Origin: Streptomyces tsukubensis
GTDB taxonomy: Bacteria > Actinomycetota > Actinomycetes > Streptomycetales > Streptomycetaceae
Direction of reading: 5' to 3'
DNA length: 64,000 nucleotides
NCBI RefSeq assembly: GCF_003932715.1
Contig: NZ_CP020700.1
Span: forward strand, 1-64,000
Shown here: piece by piece, positions 7,444 through 15,591 of the stretch
How the letters are laid out: each line of letters starts with the position of its first letter
Position numbering within the stretch: the stretch's first letter is position 1
Position numbers and translations under genes: made by a program
The notes under the pieces: model-generated
What the model was told of the DNA's origin: nothing
The model's input: the letters and a program-made list of their open reading frames with translations, nothing else
Database searches by the model: none

Positions 7444-8367
7444 ATGACGACAGGAATAGCGCTCAACGCGGCCGACGCCGGGAATCAGGTCGACGCCTGC
7501 GTGCAGCTGGGACACGAGGCCGCGGCCGCCGGGCTGCGGTCGGCCTGGTTCGGCCAGACCTTCGGTGCGGACTCGCCCCTGCTCGCGGCGATCGTCGGGC
7601 GGGAAGTGCCCGGCCTGCAGGTGGGAACGTCGGCGATCCCGGTTTTCGGCCGGCACCCGCTGCTCGTCTCCAGTCAGGCGCAGACCGCGCAGGCGGCGAC
7701 GCACGGCCGCTACCATCTCGGGCTGGCGCTCGGTACCAAGTTCCTGACCGAGACGGGCTTCGGTATCCCGCATGAACGGCCCGTTGCGCGCCTGCGTGAG
7801 TTCCTCACCGCGCTGAGGCAGCTGACCGAGACGGGGACCGCCGACTTCCACGGCGAACTGCTCACCGCGACGACCCCGATCCCCGCGCGGGTGCCGGGTG
7901 CCGAGGGCGGTGTGCCGCTGCTCGTTGCCGCGATGGGTCCCCAGGCGCTGCGCGCCAGTGGTGAGCTGGCGGACGGGATCCTGCCCTTCCTGGCCGGTCC
8001 TCGGGCGCTGGGCGAGCACATCGTTCCTGCGGTCACCGCGGCGGCGGAGGCGGCAGGCCGGCCGGCGCCCCGGATCGTCGCCCTGGTCTACGGTGTGGTC
8101 ACCGACGATGTCGACTCCGTGCGGGAGAAGGCCGCCGAGCAGCTTGCGTTCTACGAGCAGTTCCCGTCCTACGCACGGGCCATCGGGCTCTCCGGCGGCC
8201 GACGGGGCGTCGATGTGGCGGTGATCGGTGACGAGCGGACGGTCGCCGCGGAGGTGCGGCGTTACCGGGATGCCGGGGCGACGGAGGTGGTGTTCTCGGG
8301 GACGGACATCGCCGGGGAGTCCGACCGGCGCCGGACCTGGGCGCTGCTGGGGCAGCTGGCGGGCTGA
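7444..8367 (+). CDS. LLM-class F420-dependent oxidoreductase
   Basis: The 307-residue product matches the luciferase-like monooxygenase superfamily, in the subgroup that uses coenzyme F420. It shows an N-terminal TIM-barrel start (TGIALNAADAG), the segment RSAWFGQTFGADSPLLAAIV, the barrel core GRYHLGLALGTKF, and later PLLVAAMGPQALRASGELAD, typical of this fold. Such enzymes transfer hydride between F420H2 and small organic substrates in the cytoplasm. The ORF extends 64 codons upstream, but that part is arginine-rich and lacks a domain, so ATG at 7444 was chosen. It stands alone between inverted neighbours. The substrate cannot be predicted. Confidence 0.85.
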   Translation: MTTGIALNAADAGNQVDACVQLGHEAAAAGLRSAWFGQTFGADSPLLAAIVGREVPGLQVGTSAIPVFGRHPLLVSSQAQTAQAATHGRYHLGLALGTKFLTETGFGIPHERPVARLREFLTALRQLTETGTADFHGELLTATTPIPARVPGAEGGVPLLVAAMGPQALRASGELADGILPFLAGPRALGEHIVPAVTAAAEAAGRPAPRIVALVYGVVTDDVDSVREKAAEQLAFYEQFPSYARAIGLSGGRRGVDVAVIGDERTVAAEVRRYRDAGATEVVFSGTDIAGESDRRRTWALLGQLAG

Positions 8368-8391
8368 CGCGTCGGCGGGCGTGCTCCGGTT

Positions 8392-8770
8392 TCACGGGCC
8401 GCCGTGGTCCGCGGTCGCTGTCCGGCCGGCGGTACGGGTCCGGGCGGTGCCCGGTCGCGGTGGATCCGGCGCCGTCTGCCGGGCTCGTTCCTCCTCGTCG
8501 TACGTGTCGTAGGCGGCGGACTGCTGCTCCACCGAGAAGTCTTCGAACGCGCCTTCCGATTCGAGCTCGCGGAGCCGGTCCAGTGCCTCCGGCGCGGACG
8601 GCGAGGGGTGGGCCGCGAGGTGGGCCTTCGTCGTCTCCGGTCCGTGGCCGAGGAGGAGTTCGATGTCGATCGAGCACGCCGCGTCGAAGCCGGCTTCCCT
8701 TGGCGTTCCAGACGAGGAGGGCGTCGTCGAGGTCGCCGCTGTTGAACAGCTGGACGCAGCAGAGCTTCAT
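8392..8770 (-). pseudogene. Frameshifted gene of unknown function (MKLCCVQLFN... type)
   Basis: ATG at 8770 opens a clearly coding stretch, MKLCCVQLFNSGDLDDALLV, then WNAK. The frame then changes at AAGGGAAGCC: with one G fewer, the sequence continues EAGFDAACSIDIELLLGHGP, ETTKAHLAAHPSPSAPEALD and SVEQQSAAYDTYDEEERARQ to TGA at 8394-8392. The two parts together would make one acidic protein of about 125 residues. The single extra G within a run of three suggests either a real inactivating mutation or a sequencing error. I recognise no domain. It overlaps the preceding coding fragment by one base. Confidence 0.6.
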
Positions 8771-8900
8771 CAGTTCGGTGTCGCCCCGCCCTGAGCGCGC
8801 CGTTCGCGTTCCGTGTGCTCGCCGAGGAGTCCGCGGATCTCGTCGAGGTGCGCGCGGGCGGGGCGGAGCCGAAGCGGCGCAGGCTCTCCTCGTCGTCCAT
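8770..8900 (-). pseudogene. Short coding fragment coupled to the frameshifted gene
   Basis: Before the start at 8770, a minus-strand frame reads ARAHLDEIRGLLGEHTERER and RAQGGATPN, then TGA, whose A is the first base of the next ATG. This is normal one-base stop/start coupling. The likely N terminus, MDDEESLRRFGS from ATG 8900, is in a different frame, so this small helical protein also seems to be broken, or its true start is not recognised. No family assigned. Confidence 0.35.
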
Positions 8901-9026
8901 CGGTGGTCTCACCTGGTCGTCCGGCACCGGCGGTGGCCCACGTCCCTCAAGGGCATCCGGTGCCGGAGGCCCGGCTCTGCGGCCGGGCCGGGCGTCGCGG
9001 GCCGGCCGTGATGTGAGACTTGCGGG

Positions 9027-9281
9027 ATGGACATGGGGCGTGAGTCGCGGTGGGAGAAGGATGCAATGACGGTGGAGATTGTTTTCGCCCTGGTGACCGG
9101 CGTCGTGCTGGCCGCGGGTGTCTTCGCCGTTGCTGTGGCTCTCGTGTCGGCTTTCGGCGTCCCGGATCCGGTCAGGAAGGACGTGCTGGTGGGGGGTGCG
9201 CTGCTCGGGGCGGCGGCCGGGGTGTGGCGTCTGGTGCGGGTGCTGCGGCGGTTCGACCGGCAGCGGCGGTTGGGCCGCTGA
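9027..9281 (+). CDS. Small two-helix membrane protein (DUF6332-like)
   Basis: The 84-residue protein has a charged N terminus (MGRESRWEKDAMTVEI) followed by two hydrophobic segments (VFALVTGVVLAAGVFAVAVAL and a shorter VGGALLGAAAGVWRLV) and a basic tail (RRFDRQRRLGR). The element W/A-E-(R/K)-D-A-x-T-V-E-I followed by two helices recalls the small Streptomyces family DUF6332, whose function is unknown. Starts at 9027, 9033 and 9066 are all possible. The last has the best ribosome site (GGGAGAAGG), but the first two keep the family-like N-terminal element. Neighbours give no functional hint. Confidence 0.6.
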   Translation: MDMGRESRWEKDAMTVEIVFALVTGVVLAAGVFAVAVALVSAFGVPDPVRKDVLVGGALLGAAAGVWRLVRVLRRFDRQRRLGR

Positions 9282-9960
9282 CCGCGGTCCTCGGGGGTGC
9301 GGTGTCAACCGCTCCGGACAGGGGGCGATGTACGGGTCCGGACGGCCTTCGTCACCGGCTCAACGGCGGGACCTTCTGCGGCGGTTCGCAGGAATCGGCA
9401 CCCCCCATGGTTCACGGTGGCAGCACTACCGAGGGCCCGACGGACCCTGGCCGCGATGCACGGGTCCCGCCGCCGGGTGCCGGCACACACCGTACCGATC
9501 GTGCGGGCCCGGTCCGGCTGTCCGGCTGTCCGGGGGGCTGGTCTGCGGCCGGTGGTACCGGCGGCGCTCCGGAGTGCTCGGACGCGAGGCGCTCGATGTC
9601 GGCTGCCGGGCCTGTGGGGCCGGGCGTACTGTCCCGGCCGGGTGCCGGTGTCCGTGTCCGTGGGAGGGGTTGTGTGTTCCGGCTCCGGGGGCGGTATGGC
9701 GGGGTTCGACCGTGGCGCGAGGGCGGGGCGGGATGCTCGGGGTGTGTTGCGCCGGGCAGGGCCACGAGCCCTCGCGGGGCAGCACATCCGCCCGCCGGCA
9801 CCCCATGTCCCCCGAGGGTACCGGCGGGCTCTTCGCTGCCCCGCCGGTTTTTCCGCCGGTCCTTCCGGGGCTCTGCTGTGTTTCGGGGCCGGGGACGGCG
9901 GCCGGGCGGGGTACGCCGGCAGGGGCCGGTGTACCCCGCCCGGGCGGAGGGTTCGCGGGG
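9282..9960. other. Intergenic stretch, nothing recognised
   Basis: This 679-base stretch lies between two genes that converge on it. Frames crossing it in both strands are proline-, arginine- or glycine-rich without domains, hydrophobic pattern or ribosome sites. GC-rich short dyads occur near 9900-9955 and may terminate the exporter operon, but none stands out. Confidence 0.5.
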
Positions 9961-10743
9961 TTACTTCGGGTCGCGGTTGAACTGTGCGGTGGACCAGCGG
10001 TAGCCGAGGAGGATCAGGCCGGCGCACCAGGCGGTCGCGATCCATCCGTTGCTGCCGATCTCGGTGCCGAGGAGGAGGCCGCGGAGGGTTTCGATGGCGG
10101 GGGTGAAGGGCTGGTACTCGGCGATGGGGCGGAACCAGCCGGGCATGGTGTCGGAGGGGATGAAGGCGCTGGAGATCAGCGGGAGGAGGATGAGGGGCTG
10201 GGCGCTGTTGGCGGCTGCTTCGGCGTTGGGGCTGGCCATGCCGATGCCGACGGCGATCCAGGTGAAGGCGAGGGCGAAGAGGGCGAGGAGTCCGAAGGCG
10301 GCGAGCCATTCGACGGGGGTGGCTTCGGTGCGGAAGCCGATGGCGAAGGCGACGGCGCCGACGAGGACGACGCTGGCGATGCACTGCAGGACGCTGCCGA
10401 TGACATGTCCGATGATGACGGAGCTGCGGTGGATGGCCATGGTGCGGAAGCGGGCGATGAGGCCTTCGCTCATGTCCATGGAGATGTAGACCGCAGCGCC
10501 GATGACGGTGCTGCCGATCGTCATGAGCAGGATGCCGGGGACGATGTAGGCGATGTAGTCGGAGCGGTCGGCGCCGCCGATGCCCTTGCTCATCACGTCG
10601 CCGAAGATGTAGACGAACAGCAGCAGCATCATGATCGGTGCGAGCAGCAGGTTCAGTGTCCCCGACGGGTAGCGGCGCGCGTGGAGCAGGTTGCGGCGGA
10701 GCATCGTGGTGGAGTCGCGGACGGCGAGGGAGAGGGCGCTCAT
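9961..10743 (-). CDS. ABC-2 type exporter permease (DrrB-like)
   Basis: This 260-residue membrane protein shows the ABC-2 transporter fold: an N-terminal coupling region (RDSTTMLRRNLLHARRYPSG) and six hydrophobic segments, with the conserved stretch YIAYIVPGILLMTIGSTV and, before the last helices, LILLPLISSAFIPSDTMPGW FRPIAEYQPFTPAIETLR. The latter is the signature of daunorubicin-resistance type permeases. With the ATPase encoded just upstream (4-base ATGA overlap) it should form a drug-efflux pump in the cell membrane. Its position beside the biosynthetic cluster makes self-resistance or product export plausible but unproven. Confidence 0.9.
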   Translation of the reverse strand: MSALSLAVRDSTTMLRRNLLHARRYPSGTLNLLLAPIMMLLLFVYIFGDVMSKGIGGADRSDYIAYIVPGILLMTIGSTVIGAAVYISMDMSEGLIARFRTMAIHRSSVIIGHVIGSVLQCIASVVLVGAVAFAIGFRTEATPVEWLAAFGLLALFALAFTWIAVGIGMASPNAEAAANSAQPLILLPLISSAFIPSDTMPGWFRPIAEYQPFTPAIETLRGLLLGTEIGSNGWIATAWCAGLILLGYRWSTAQFNRDPK

Positions 10744-11741
10744 CGGGCGTTCTCCTTGGGCTGGGTGGGGACGGTTGCGGGGGCGGTGAGGGCGAAGAAG
10801 ACGTCGTCCAGGTCGGGGGTGTGGACGGTGAGTTCGTCGGCTTCGATGCCGGTGGAGTCGAGCCAGTCGAGGATGGAGCGGAGTTCGCGCTGGCTGCCGT
10901 CGCTGGGGATCTGGAGGGCGAGGGCTTCGTCGTCGCGGGCTGCTTCGCGCAGGGCGGCGGCGGCGTTCTTGTAGGTGGTGGGGTCGGTGAAGCGGAGGCG
11001 GACGTGTCCGCCGGGCACGAGGCGCTTGAGTTCGTCGGCGGTGCCCTCGGCGGCGATCCGGCCGTCGTTGAGGACGGCGATGCGGTCGGCGAGCTGGTCG
11101 GCCTCTTCGAGGTACTGGGTGGTGAGGAAGACGGTGACGCCGTCGGCGACGAGTCCGCGGATGATCTGCCACATGTTGTGGCGGCTGCGGGGGTCGAGGC
11201 CGGTGGTGGGTTCGTCGAGGAAGATGATCCGGGGGCTGCCGATGAGGGTCATGGCGATGTCGAGGCGGCGCTTCATGCCGCCGGAGTAGGTGGAGGCGGG
11301 CTTCTTGGCGGCTTCCACCAGGTCGAAGCGTTCCAGCAGGGCGGCGGTGATGCGCCGGCCCTCCTTTTTGGTGAGGTGGTGCAGGTCCGCCATGAGGAGC
11401 ATGTTCTCCTCGCCGGTGATGAGGCCGTCGACGGCGGAGAACTGTCCGGTGACGCCGATGGCGGCGCGGACGGACTGGGCTTCGGCGGTGATGTCGTGGC
11501 CGGCGACGTGGGCCCGGCCGCCGTCCGCGGTGATGAGGGTGGAGAGGATCTTCACGGCGGTCGTCTTGCCCGCGCCATTGGGGCCGAGCAGTGCGAAGAC
11601 GGAGCCTGCCGGGATGTGCAGATCGACGCCGTCGAGAACGGTTTTGTCGCCGTACGATTTGCGCAGGCCGACGGCCGACACACCGGCCGGCGGGGCGCCA
11701 CCGCCACTCTTTCCGGACGTGGGCATGACAGACGAAGGCAT
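10740..11741 (-). CDS. ABC exporter ATPase (DrrA-like)
   Basis: The 333-residue nucleotide-binding protein carries Walker A GPNGAGKTT, the signature YSGGMKRRLDIAMTL, Walker B RIIFLDEPTTGLD and the switch histidine replaced by Gln in FLTTQYLEEAD, which is usual in DrrA-type ATPases. The C-terminal extension of about 90 residues ends with DLDDVFFALT, a hallmark of the daunorubicin-resistance family. The long upstream open frame is an artefact: the start is ATG at 11741, preceded by GGGAGGG. It is followed by the permease with a 4-base overlap and preceded, about 100 bases away, by the DUF1048 gene, so the three probably form one operon. Confidence 0.92.
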   Translation of the reverse strand: MPSSVMPTSGKSGGGAPPAGVSAVGLRKSYGDKTVLDGVDLHIPAGSVFALLGPNGAGKTTAVKILSTLITADGGRAHVAGHDITAEAQSVRAAIGVTGQFSAVDGLITGEENMLLMADLHHLTKKEGRRITAALLERFDLVEAAKKPASTYSGGMKRRLDIAMTLIGSPRIIFLDEPTTGLDPRSRHNMWQIIRGLVADGVTVFLTTQYLEEADQLADRIAVLNDGRIAAEGTADELKRLVPGGHVRLRFTDPTTYKNAAAALREAARDDEALALQIPSDGSQRELRSILDWLDSTGIEADELTVHTPDLDDVFFALTAPATVPTQPKENAR

Positions 11742-11845
11742 GGAGCCCTCCCACTCGAGGCCTGGGGTAACTGGGGTTAAGTGAACCGGGGACGGCTCCC
11801 CGGGAGCCGGTGCCGGCGGGGGCGCGGGCCGCTGGTGGGCGGCCA

Positions 11846-12214
11846 TCAGCGGCCCTTGCCGCCGGCGTCCGCGATGTCGCCGGCCAGCCGCTTGCGCGCC
11901 CGGCCGGGGACGTAGCCGCCTTCGGTGTAGTTCCGGGCGAAGGCCTCGGCGAACTCCACCGGGTCCTCCCCCACGACCGCGCCGACCGGGATTCCGTCGG
12001 CCGCGGCCTGCTCGAAGAGGTCGGCGAGGTCTTCGAACATCGACGCGTTGCTGTCGGCGTCCACCGGCACGAAGTGCATCAGATAGCGCTCGACCGCTTC
12101 GGCCGCCGCGCGGTGGCCGGCGGGGAGTTCCCCGATGCGCGCCCGGTAGGCGCGCCAGCGCTTCTTGGGCCCGATCACCTTGGCCATGAAGCCGCCCGTT
12201 TCCGTATCGGACAT
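11846..12214 (-). CDS. DUF1048 family protein
   Basis: The 122-residue helical protein matches DUF1048: KRWRAYRARIGELPAGHRAA, then VERYLMHFVPVDADSNASMF, DLADLFEQAAADG and the C-terminal AFARNYTEGG. Members are small cytoplasmic proteins of unknown activity that are commonly encoded next to PadR-type repressors and ABC exporters. No PadR gene is present here, which is notable. ATG at 12214 has an AGGGCAGG ribosome site; ATG at 12187 is an alternative and closer to the usual family start. Two direct repeats and a promoter-like element lie about 200 bases upstream (12417-12460). Confidence 0.8.
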   Translation of the reverse strand: MSDTETGGFMAKVIGPKKRWRAYRARIGELPAGHRAAAEAVERYLMHFVPVDADSNASMFEDLADLFEQAAADGIPVGAVVGEDPVEFAEAFARNYTEGGYVPGRARKRLAGDIADAGGKGR

Positions 12215-12416
12215 GACTGCCTGCCCTTCGCGGAGCTGTTCCTGTCGTTCCGTGAGGAAGCTCCACGTCCTCCAGAACCCTTCGGGGCACTCCTGTCACC
12301 GGATGTCCGGGGAGTGCGGTGTGCGCGGCGGCCCCTTCTGCCGAGGGGGTTTCCGCACCGGCGGGGCCGTGTGCTCCCCGGCCGTGCGGAGCGCCGCATC
12401 TCGCTAGTCGGCGTCG

Positions 12417-12460
12417 CTGACTACTGGTACACCGTAACACTGACTACCGGTACCTAGCAA
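12417..12460 (-). promoter_or_regulatory. Promoter with two 14-bp direct repeats upstream of the exporter operon
   Basis: The plus strand holds CTGACTACTGGTAC at 12417-12430 and CTGACTACCGGTAC at 12440-12453: 13 of 14 bases are identical, spaced 23 bp start to start. On the minus strand, TTGCTA (near 12460) and TACGGT about 18 bases further on resemble -35 and -10 boxes, and the repeats overlap them. This looks like the operator/promoter of the DUF1048-exporter operon, probably for a repressor encoded elsewhere. Confidence 0.5.
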
Positions 12461-12492
12461 GACGGAATAGCAGGTGGCGGGAGCACGTTCCC

Positions 12493-12859
12493 TCACCGGA
12501 GGAAGGCCTCGCCGCCGGCCCCCTTCTCGATGCGGTACGTGCGCAAGGCGCGGGCCTTCGCGAGCGCGCCGGTGTCTCCCGTGTGCTGCGCGGCCTCCCC
12601 GTACCAGTCGTGGACCGCGGCGGCGTGCGGGCGCCGGGCGGAGCGGAAATCGGCGAACCGGCGAACCGGCGGAATCCAGGTCGTACGCGTCGATGGGGAG
12701 CGCCGCGAGCCTCTGTGACCTGAGCAAGACGGCCCCCTCCTCTTCAGCGGTTCGGTCGTCCGGTGTCCCGGTGGCTTCCGGGCCCTTTTCCCGCAGGTCA
12801 CCGTAGCTCTTCCGGTATTCGGCGGCGGAAATGCCGAGTCCGTCTGGATTCCGCCTCAA
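12493..12859 (-). pseudogene. Gene disrupted by an 8-bp tandem duplication
   Basis: The minus strand reads RRNPDGLGISAAEYRKSYGD, LREKGPEATGTPDDRTAEEE and LRSQRLAALPIDAYDLDSA in one frame. A perfect 8-bp tandem repeat follows (plus strand, GGCGAACC twice, about 12651-12667). Removing one copy restores the frame into DFRSARRPHAAAVHDWYGEA, AQHTGDTGALAKARALRTYR and IEKGAGGEAFLR, ending at 12493. The reconstructed protein is about 115 residues long, charged and helical. The coding signal continues upstream of 12859 (ARLEKHL), so the original start is unclear. I recognise no family. The duplication is a simple slip event and implies a recent loss or an assembly error. Confidence 0.6.
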
Positions 12860-13157
12860 GTGTTTTTCGAGCCGGGCCCGGGCAGATGTTCCGGTCCGGG
12901 CTTATCCGCCCCCGCACCGCACGGGGTGAAACCCGTCCGCCGCCGGGCGGGCGGCTGTCCTGCCGGGCGGGACACACGGTGCCCGCCGGTGTGTTCGGTC
13001 CGGAATCCCTTGTGCGGGCCTTCTCCGGCCGATTACCTTGGCGTCGCAATGGCCTCCGGGTTGCCGGTAATTCACCGGACGAATTCCCCGGACTCTCTTT
13101 TCAGCCATTCGGACGATCCGTCCCGCCGCGGGGCAGCAGAGAAAGGAAGGGCCGGCT
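12860..13157. other. Upstream region of the plus-strand cluster operon
   Basis: These 298 bases separate the decayed minus-strand gene from the first biosynthetic gene. The promoter of the plus-strand operon (carrier protein to C-A-PCP) should be here. The part from about 13050 is relatively AT-rich for this genome, and AGAAAGGAAGG just before 13158 is a strong ribosome site. I do not see a defined operator. Confidence 0.45.
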
Positions 13158-13469
13158 ATGGAATTGTCACCGCAGGTTTCCCGGCGGTGCCCGGCGGACG
13201 GGGCTCCGGAATCCCGGGCCGTGTCCGCGGACGCACCGGATTCACTCGTGCAGGAGGTCGCGGCACTGTGGGCGGAGTATCTCGGTTCCCGTGAAGTCGG
13301 TGCGGACGACGACTTCTTCGCGCTCGGCGGCAATTCCCTGACCGGAATAAAGATCATCGAACGGGTGGCCCGGGACTACGGCGTCGAACTGTCCGTGCGG
13401 GGCTTCTATCTGGCGCAGACCCCGGCGCGGGTCGCCGGGCTGATACGGCAGCTGAGGGCGGCGGCGTGA
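13158..13469 (+). CDS. Stand-alone peptidyl/acyl carrier protein
   Basis: This 103-residue protein has a disordered N terminus and one carrier domain (residues 28-100). The phosphopantetheine site is [16 protein letters not shown], with Ser60 as the attachment point; LGGNSL is the NRPS-type (PCP) variant. It is the first gene of the plus-strand operon, and its stop overlaps the P450 start by 4 bases. A free carrier encoded together with a P450 and a thioesterase-fold protein is the usual arrangement for hydroxylating an amino acid while it is tethered (as in the NikP1/NikQ and NovH/NovI systems), except that here the adenylation domain is encoded elsewhere. The stand-alone A domain at 61125-62729 is the only obvious loader in the window. 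Confidence 0.9.
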   Translation: MELSPQVSRRCPADGAPESRAVSADAPDSLVQEVAALWAEYLGSREVGADDDFFALGGNSLTGIKIIERVARDYGVELSVRGFYLAQTPARVAGLIRQLRAAA

Positions 13470-14716
13470 GGCTGACGCCGGGCGGCGGGCGGGGTATCGA
13501 CCCCGGGAGCGTCGACCTGTTCGACCTGGACCTCTACGCCTCCGGCGATCCGCACCCGGTCTGGGACGAGATGCGCGCGAAGGCCCCGCTGCACCACCAG
13601 GTCCTCCCCGACGGGCGGGAGTTCTGGTCGGTCACCCGCTACGACGACGTGTGCCGCGTGCTCGGCGACCACCGCGAGTTCACCTCGGAGCGCGGCACCG
13701 TGGTCACCCATCTCGGGGTGGACGACGTCGCGGCGGGCACGCTGATGACGTCCACCGATCCGCCCCGGCACACCGAGGTCCGCAGGCCGCTCGGCACCCG
13801 GCTCACCGCACGGGCGGTGAAGTCCTGGGAGGACAGGATCCGCGGGACGGTGGTGCGCTTCCTCGAACCGGCGCTCGACGGGGAGGTCTTCGACCTGGCC
13901 GAACAGGCGCTGCTCCTCCCGGCGATGGTCACGGGCCCGCTCCTCGGGATCCCGGAGAAGGACTGGGAGGAGCTCGTCCGGCTGACCGCGATGGTGACGG
14001 CCCCCTCGGACCCGCACTTCCGGCAGGGCAGCGAGGCCGCGACCCTGGCGATCTCCCACCACGAGCTGCTCGCCTACGTCAAGGAGTGGGCCGGCGCCCG
14101 GCGGGCGGACGGGCGGGAGGACGACAGCCTGCTCCACCACCTCATGAGCGTCCGCCCCGGGGGCATGCCGCTGACCGACGAGGAGATCGCCCTCGACGGG
14201 TACAGCATCCTGCTGGGCGCCAATGTGACGACGCCGCACACCGTCTCCGGCACGGTGCAGGCCCTCGCCGAGCGGCCCGAGCAGTTCGAGAAGGCCCGGG
14301 CGGACCCGTCGCTGATCCCGAACCTGGTGGAGGAGGGGCTGCGCTGGACGTCGGCGGCCTGCAACTTCATGCGGTACGCGGTGGACGACGTGGAGATCGC
14401 CGGGGGCACCGTGCCCGCCCGGGGGGCGGTCGTCGCCTGGATCGGGTCGGCCAACCGGGACGCGGCCCGGTTCCCCGACCCCCACCGGTTCGACATCACG
14501 CGCAGCGGCGCCAAGCGCCAGATCGCGTTCGGGTTCGGGCCGCACTTCTGCATCGGGGCGCCGCTGGCCCGGATGACCCTGCGGATCTTCTTCGAGGAGC
14601 TGACCCGGCGGTTCGGGTCGATCGGTCTCGCCGGTGAACCGCAGCACCTCCGGTCGTACTTCATCGCCGGGATGACGCACCTGCCCATCGTCGCCCAGAA
14701 ACGAAGGACGCCATGA
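13466..14716 (+). CDS. Cytochrome P450, probably acting on a carrier-bound amino acid
   Basis: The 416-residue P450 has the haem-binding loop FGFGPHFCIGAPLAR with ligand Cys362, the K-helix E-x-x-R (EEGLRW) and an I-helix LLGANVTTPHT, in which the usual acidic residue before Thr is replaced. That change is seen in some P450s with special oxygen activation. It is cytoplasmic and needs an external ferredoxin; none is encoded here. GTG start at 13466 overlaps the carrier-protein stop, and its own stop overlaps the next gene by 4 bases, so the three genes are translationally coupled. By analogy with amino-acyl-PCP hydroxylases it may oxidise the beta carbon or ring of a residue held on the 13158 carrier. 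Acting on the finished peptide is the alternative. Confidence 0.9.
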   Translation: MRLTPGGGRGIDPGSVDLFDLDLYASGDPHPVWDEMRAKAPLHHQVLPDGREFWSVTRYDDVCRVLGDHREFTSERGTVVTHLGVDDVAAGTLMTSTDPPRHTEVRRPLGTRLTARAVKSWEDRIRGTVVRFLEPALDGEVFDLAEQALLLPAMVTGPLLGIPEKDWEELVRLTAMVTAPSDPHFRQGSEAATLAISHHELLAYVKEWAGARRADGREDDSLLHHLMSVRPGGMPLTDEEIALDGYSILLGANVTTPHTVSGTVQALAERPEQFEKARADPSLIPNLVEEGLRWTSAACNFMRYAVDDVEIAGGTVPARGAVVAWIGSANRDAARFPDPHRFDITRSGAKRQIAFGFGPHFCIGAPLARMTLRIFFEELTRRFGSIGLAGEPQHLRSYFIAGMTHLPIVAQKRRTP

Positions 14717-15450
14717 CTTCCGCCGTCACCACCGCCACATCGCCGTGGTTCGTCCGGCCGCGGTCCGCGGACCACCGCGCGCAGCTGTTCTGCTTCCCCT
14801 ACTCCGGGTCCGGGGCCTCGGCCTTCAGCGCCTGGCCGGCCGCGGTCGGCGGCGCCGAGGTCAGCCCGGTGCAGTTTCCCGGCCGGGAGAACCGGCTGGC
14901 GGCACCCCACTACGGCACCTACGAGAACCTCGCCGCGAGCCTGGCCGAAGAGCTGGTGCCGCGCCTGGACCGGCCGTTCGCGTTCTTCGGGCACTGCGCG
15001 GGCGCACTCGCCGCGTACGAGACCGCGGTCCGGCTCGCCGAGCGGGGGCTGCCCGGTCCCGCCCGGCTCTTCGTGTCCGGGCAGCCCGCGCCGCACGACG
15101 CCTCGCGGGACCGGATGCTGGCGATGACGGAGCCCGAACTCCGTGCCGAGCTGGAGTCGGTCGTGCGCGGCCGGGGCATCGAGCCGCGGCCCGACATGAT
15201 CGACGTGGGCCTGGCCGTACTGCTGCGCGATCTCGCCGCCGCCGGCGAGTACCGGCGCCGGGAACCGGCCGCGGTGGGGTGTCCCGTGATCGTCCTGCAC
15301 TGGCGGGACGACCCCGAGGTGAGCCCCGCGCAGCTGAGGGGGTGGAGCGCCTACTCGGATTCGGTCGAGTTCCGGGCGATCGACGGCGGACACCACGACT
15401 TCATGAGCGCGCCGGACGCTCTGCAGGAGCTGCTGGGTTCCTGGCACTGA
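14713..15450 (+). CDS. Thioesterase-fold protein with Cys nucleophile (possible aminoacyl shuttle)
   Basis: The 245-residue alpha/beta hydrolase looks like a type II thioesterase (LFCFPYSGSGASAF, VQFPGREN, and the C-terminal DGGHHDFM with the catalytic His). However, the nucleophile elbow is FFGHCAGA: Cys95 stands where type II thioesterases have Ser (GHSxG). The codon is TGC, so this is not a marginal reading. Known enzymes with this change, CmaE and SyrC, do not hydrolyse; they move aminoacyl groups from one carrier protein to another. Coupled to a free carrier and a P450, and with a module downstream that cannot activate its own amino acid, a transfer role is attractive. A normal proofreading thioesterase is encoded separately at 38235. 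Confidence 0.8.
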   Translation: MTSAVTTATSPWFVRPRSADHRAQLFCFPYSGSGASAFSAWPAAVGGAEVSPVQFPGRENRLAAPHYGTYENLAASLAEELVPRLDRPFAFFGHCAGALAAYETAVRLAERGLPGPARLFVSGQPAPHDASRDRMLAMTEPELRAELESVVRGRGIEPRPDMIDVGLAVLLRDLAAAGEYRRREPAAVGCPVIVLHWRDDPEVSPAQLRGWSAYSDSVEFRAIDGGHHDFMSAPDALQELLGSWH

Positions 15451-15591
15451 CCCGGACCCGCGGGCAGTGCACCGCGGCGGGGCAGGGTCCGGGCCCCGGG
15501 GGCCGCGGCGGCAGCGGTGTTCGCGGGCCGGCCGCGGGCGGCCCGCCCGCAGCCATGTCCGTTCTTCGAGGAACTGTTTGGGGAGGCCCTG

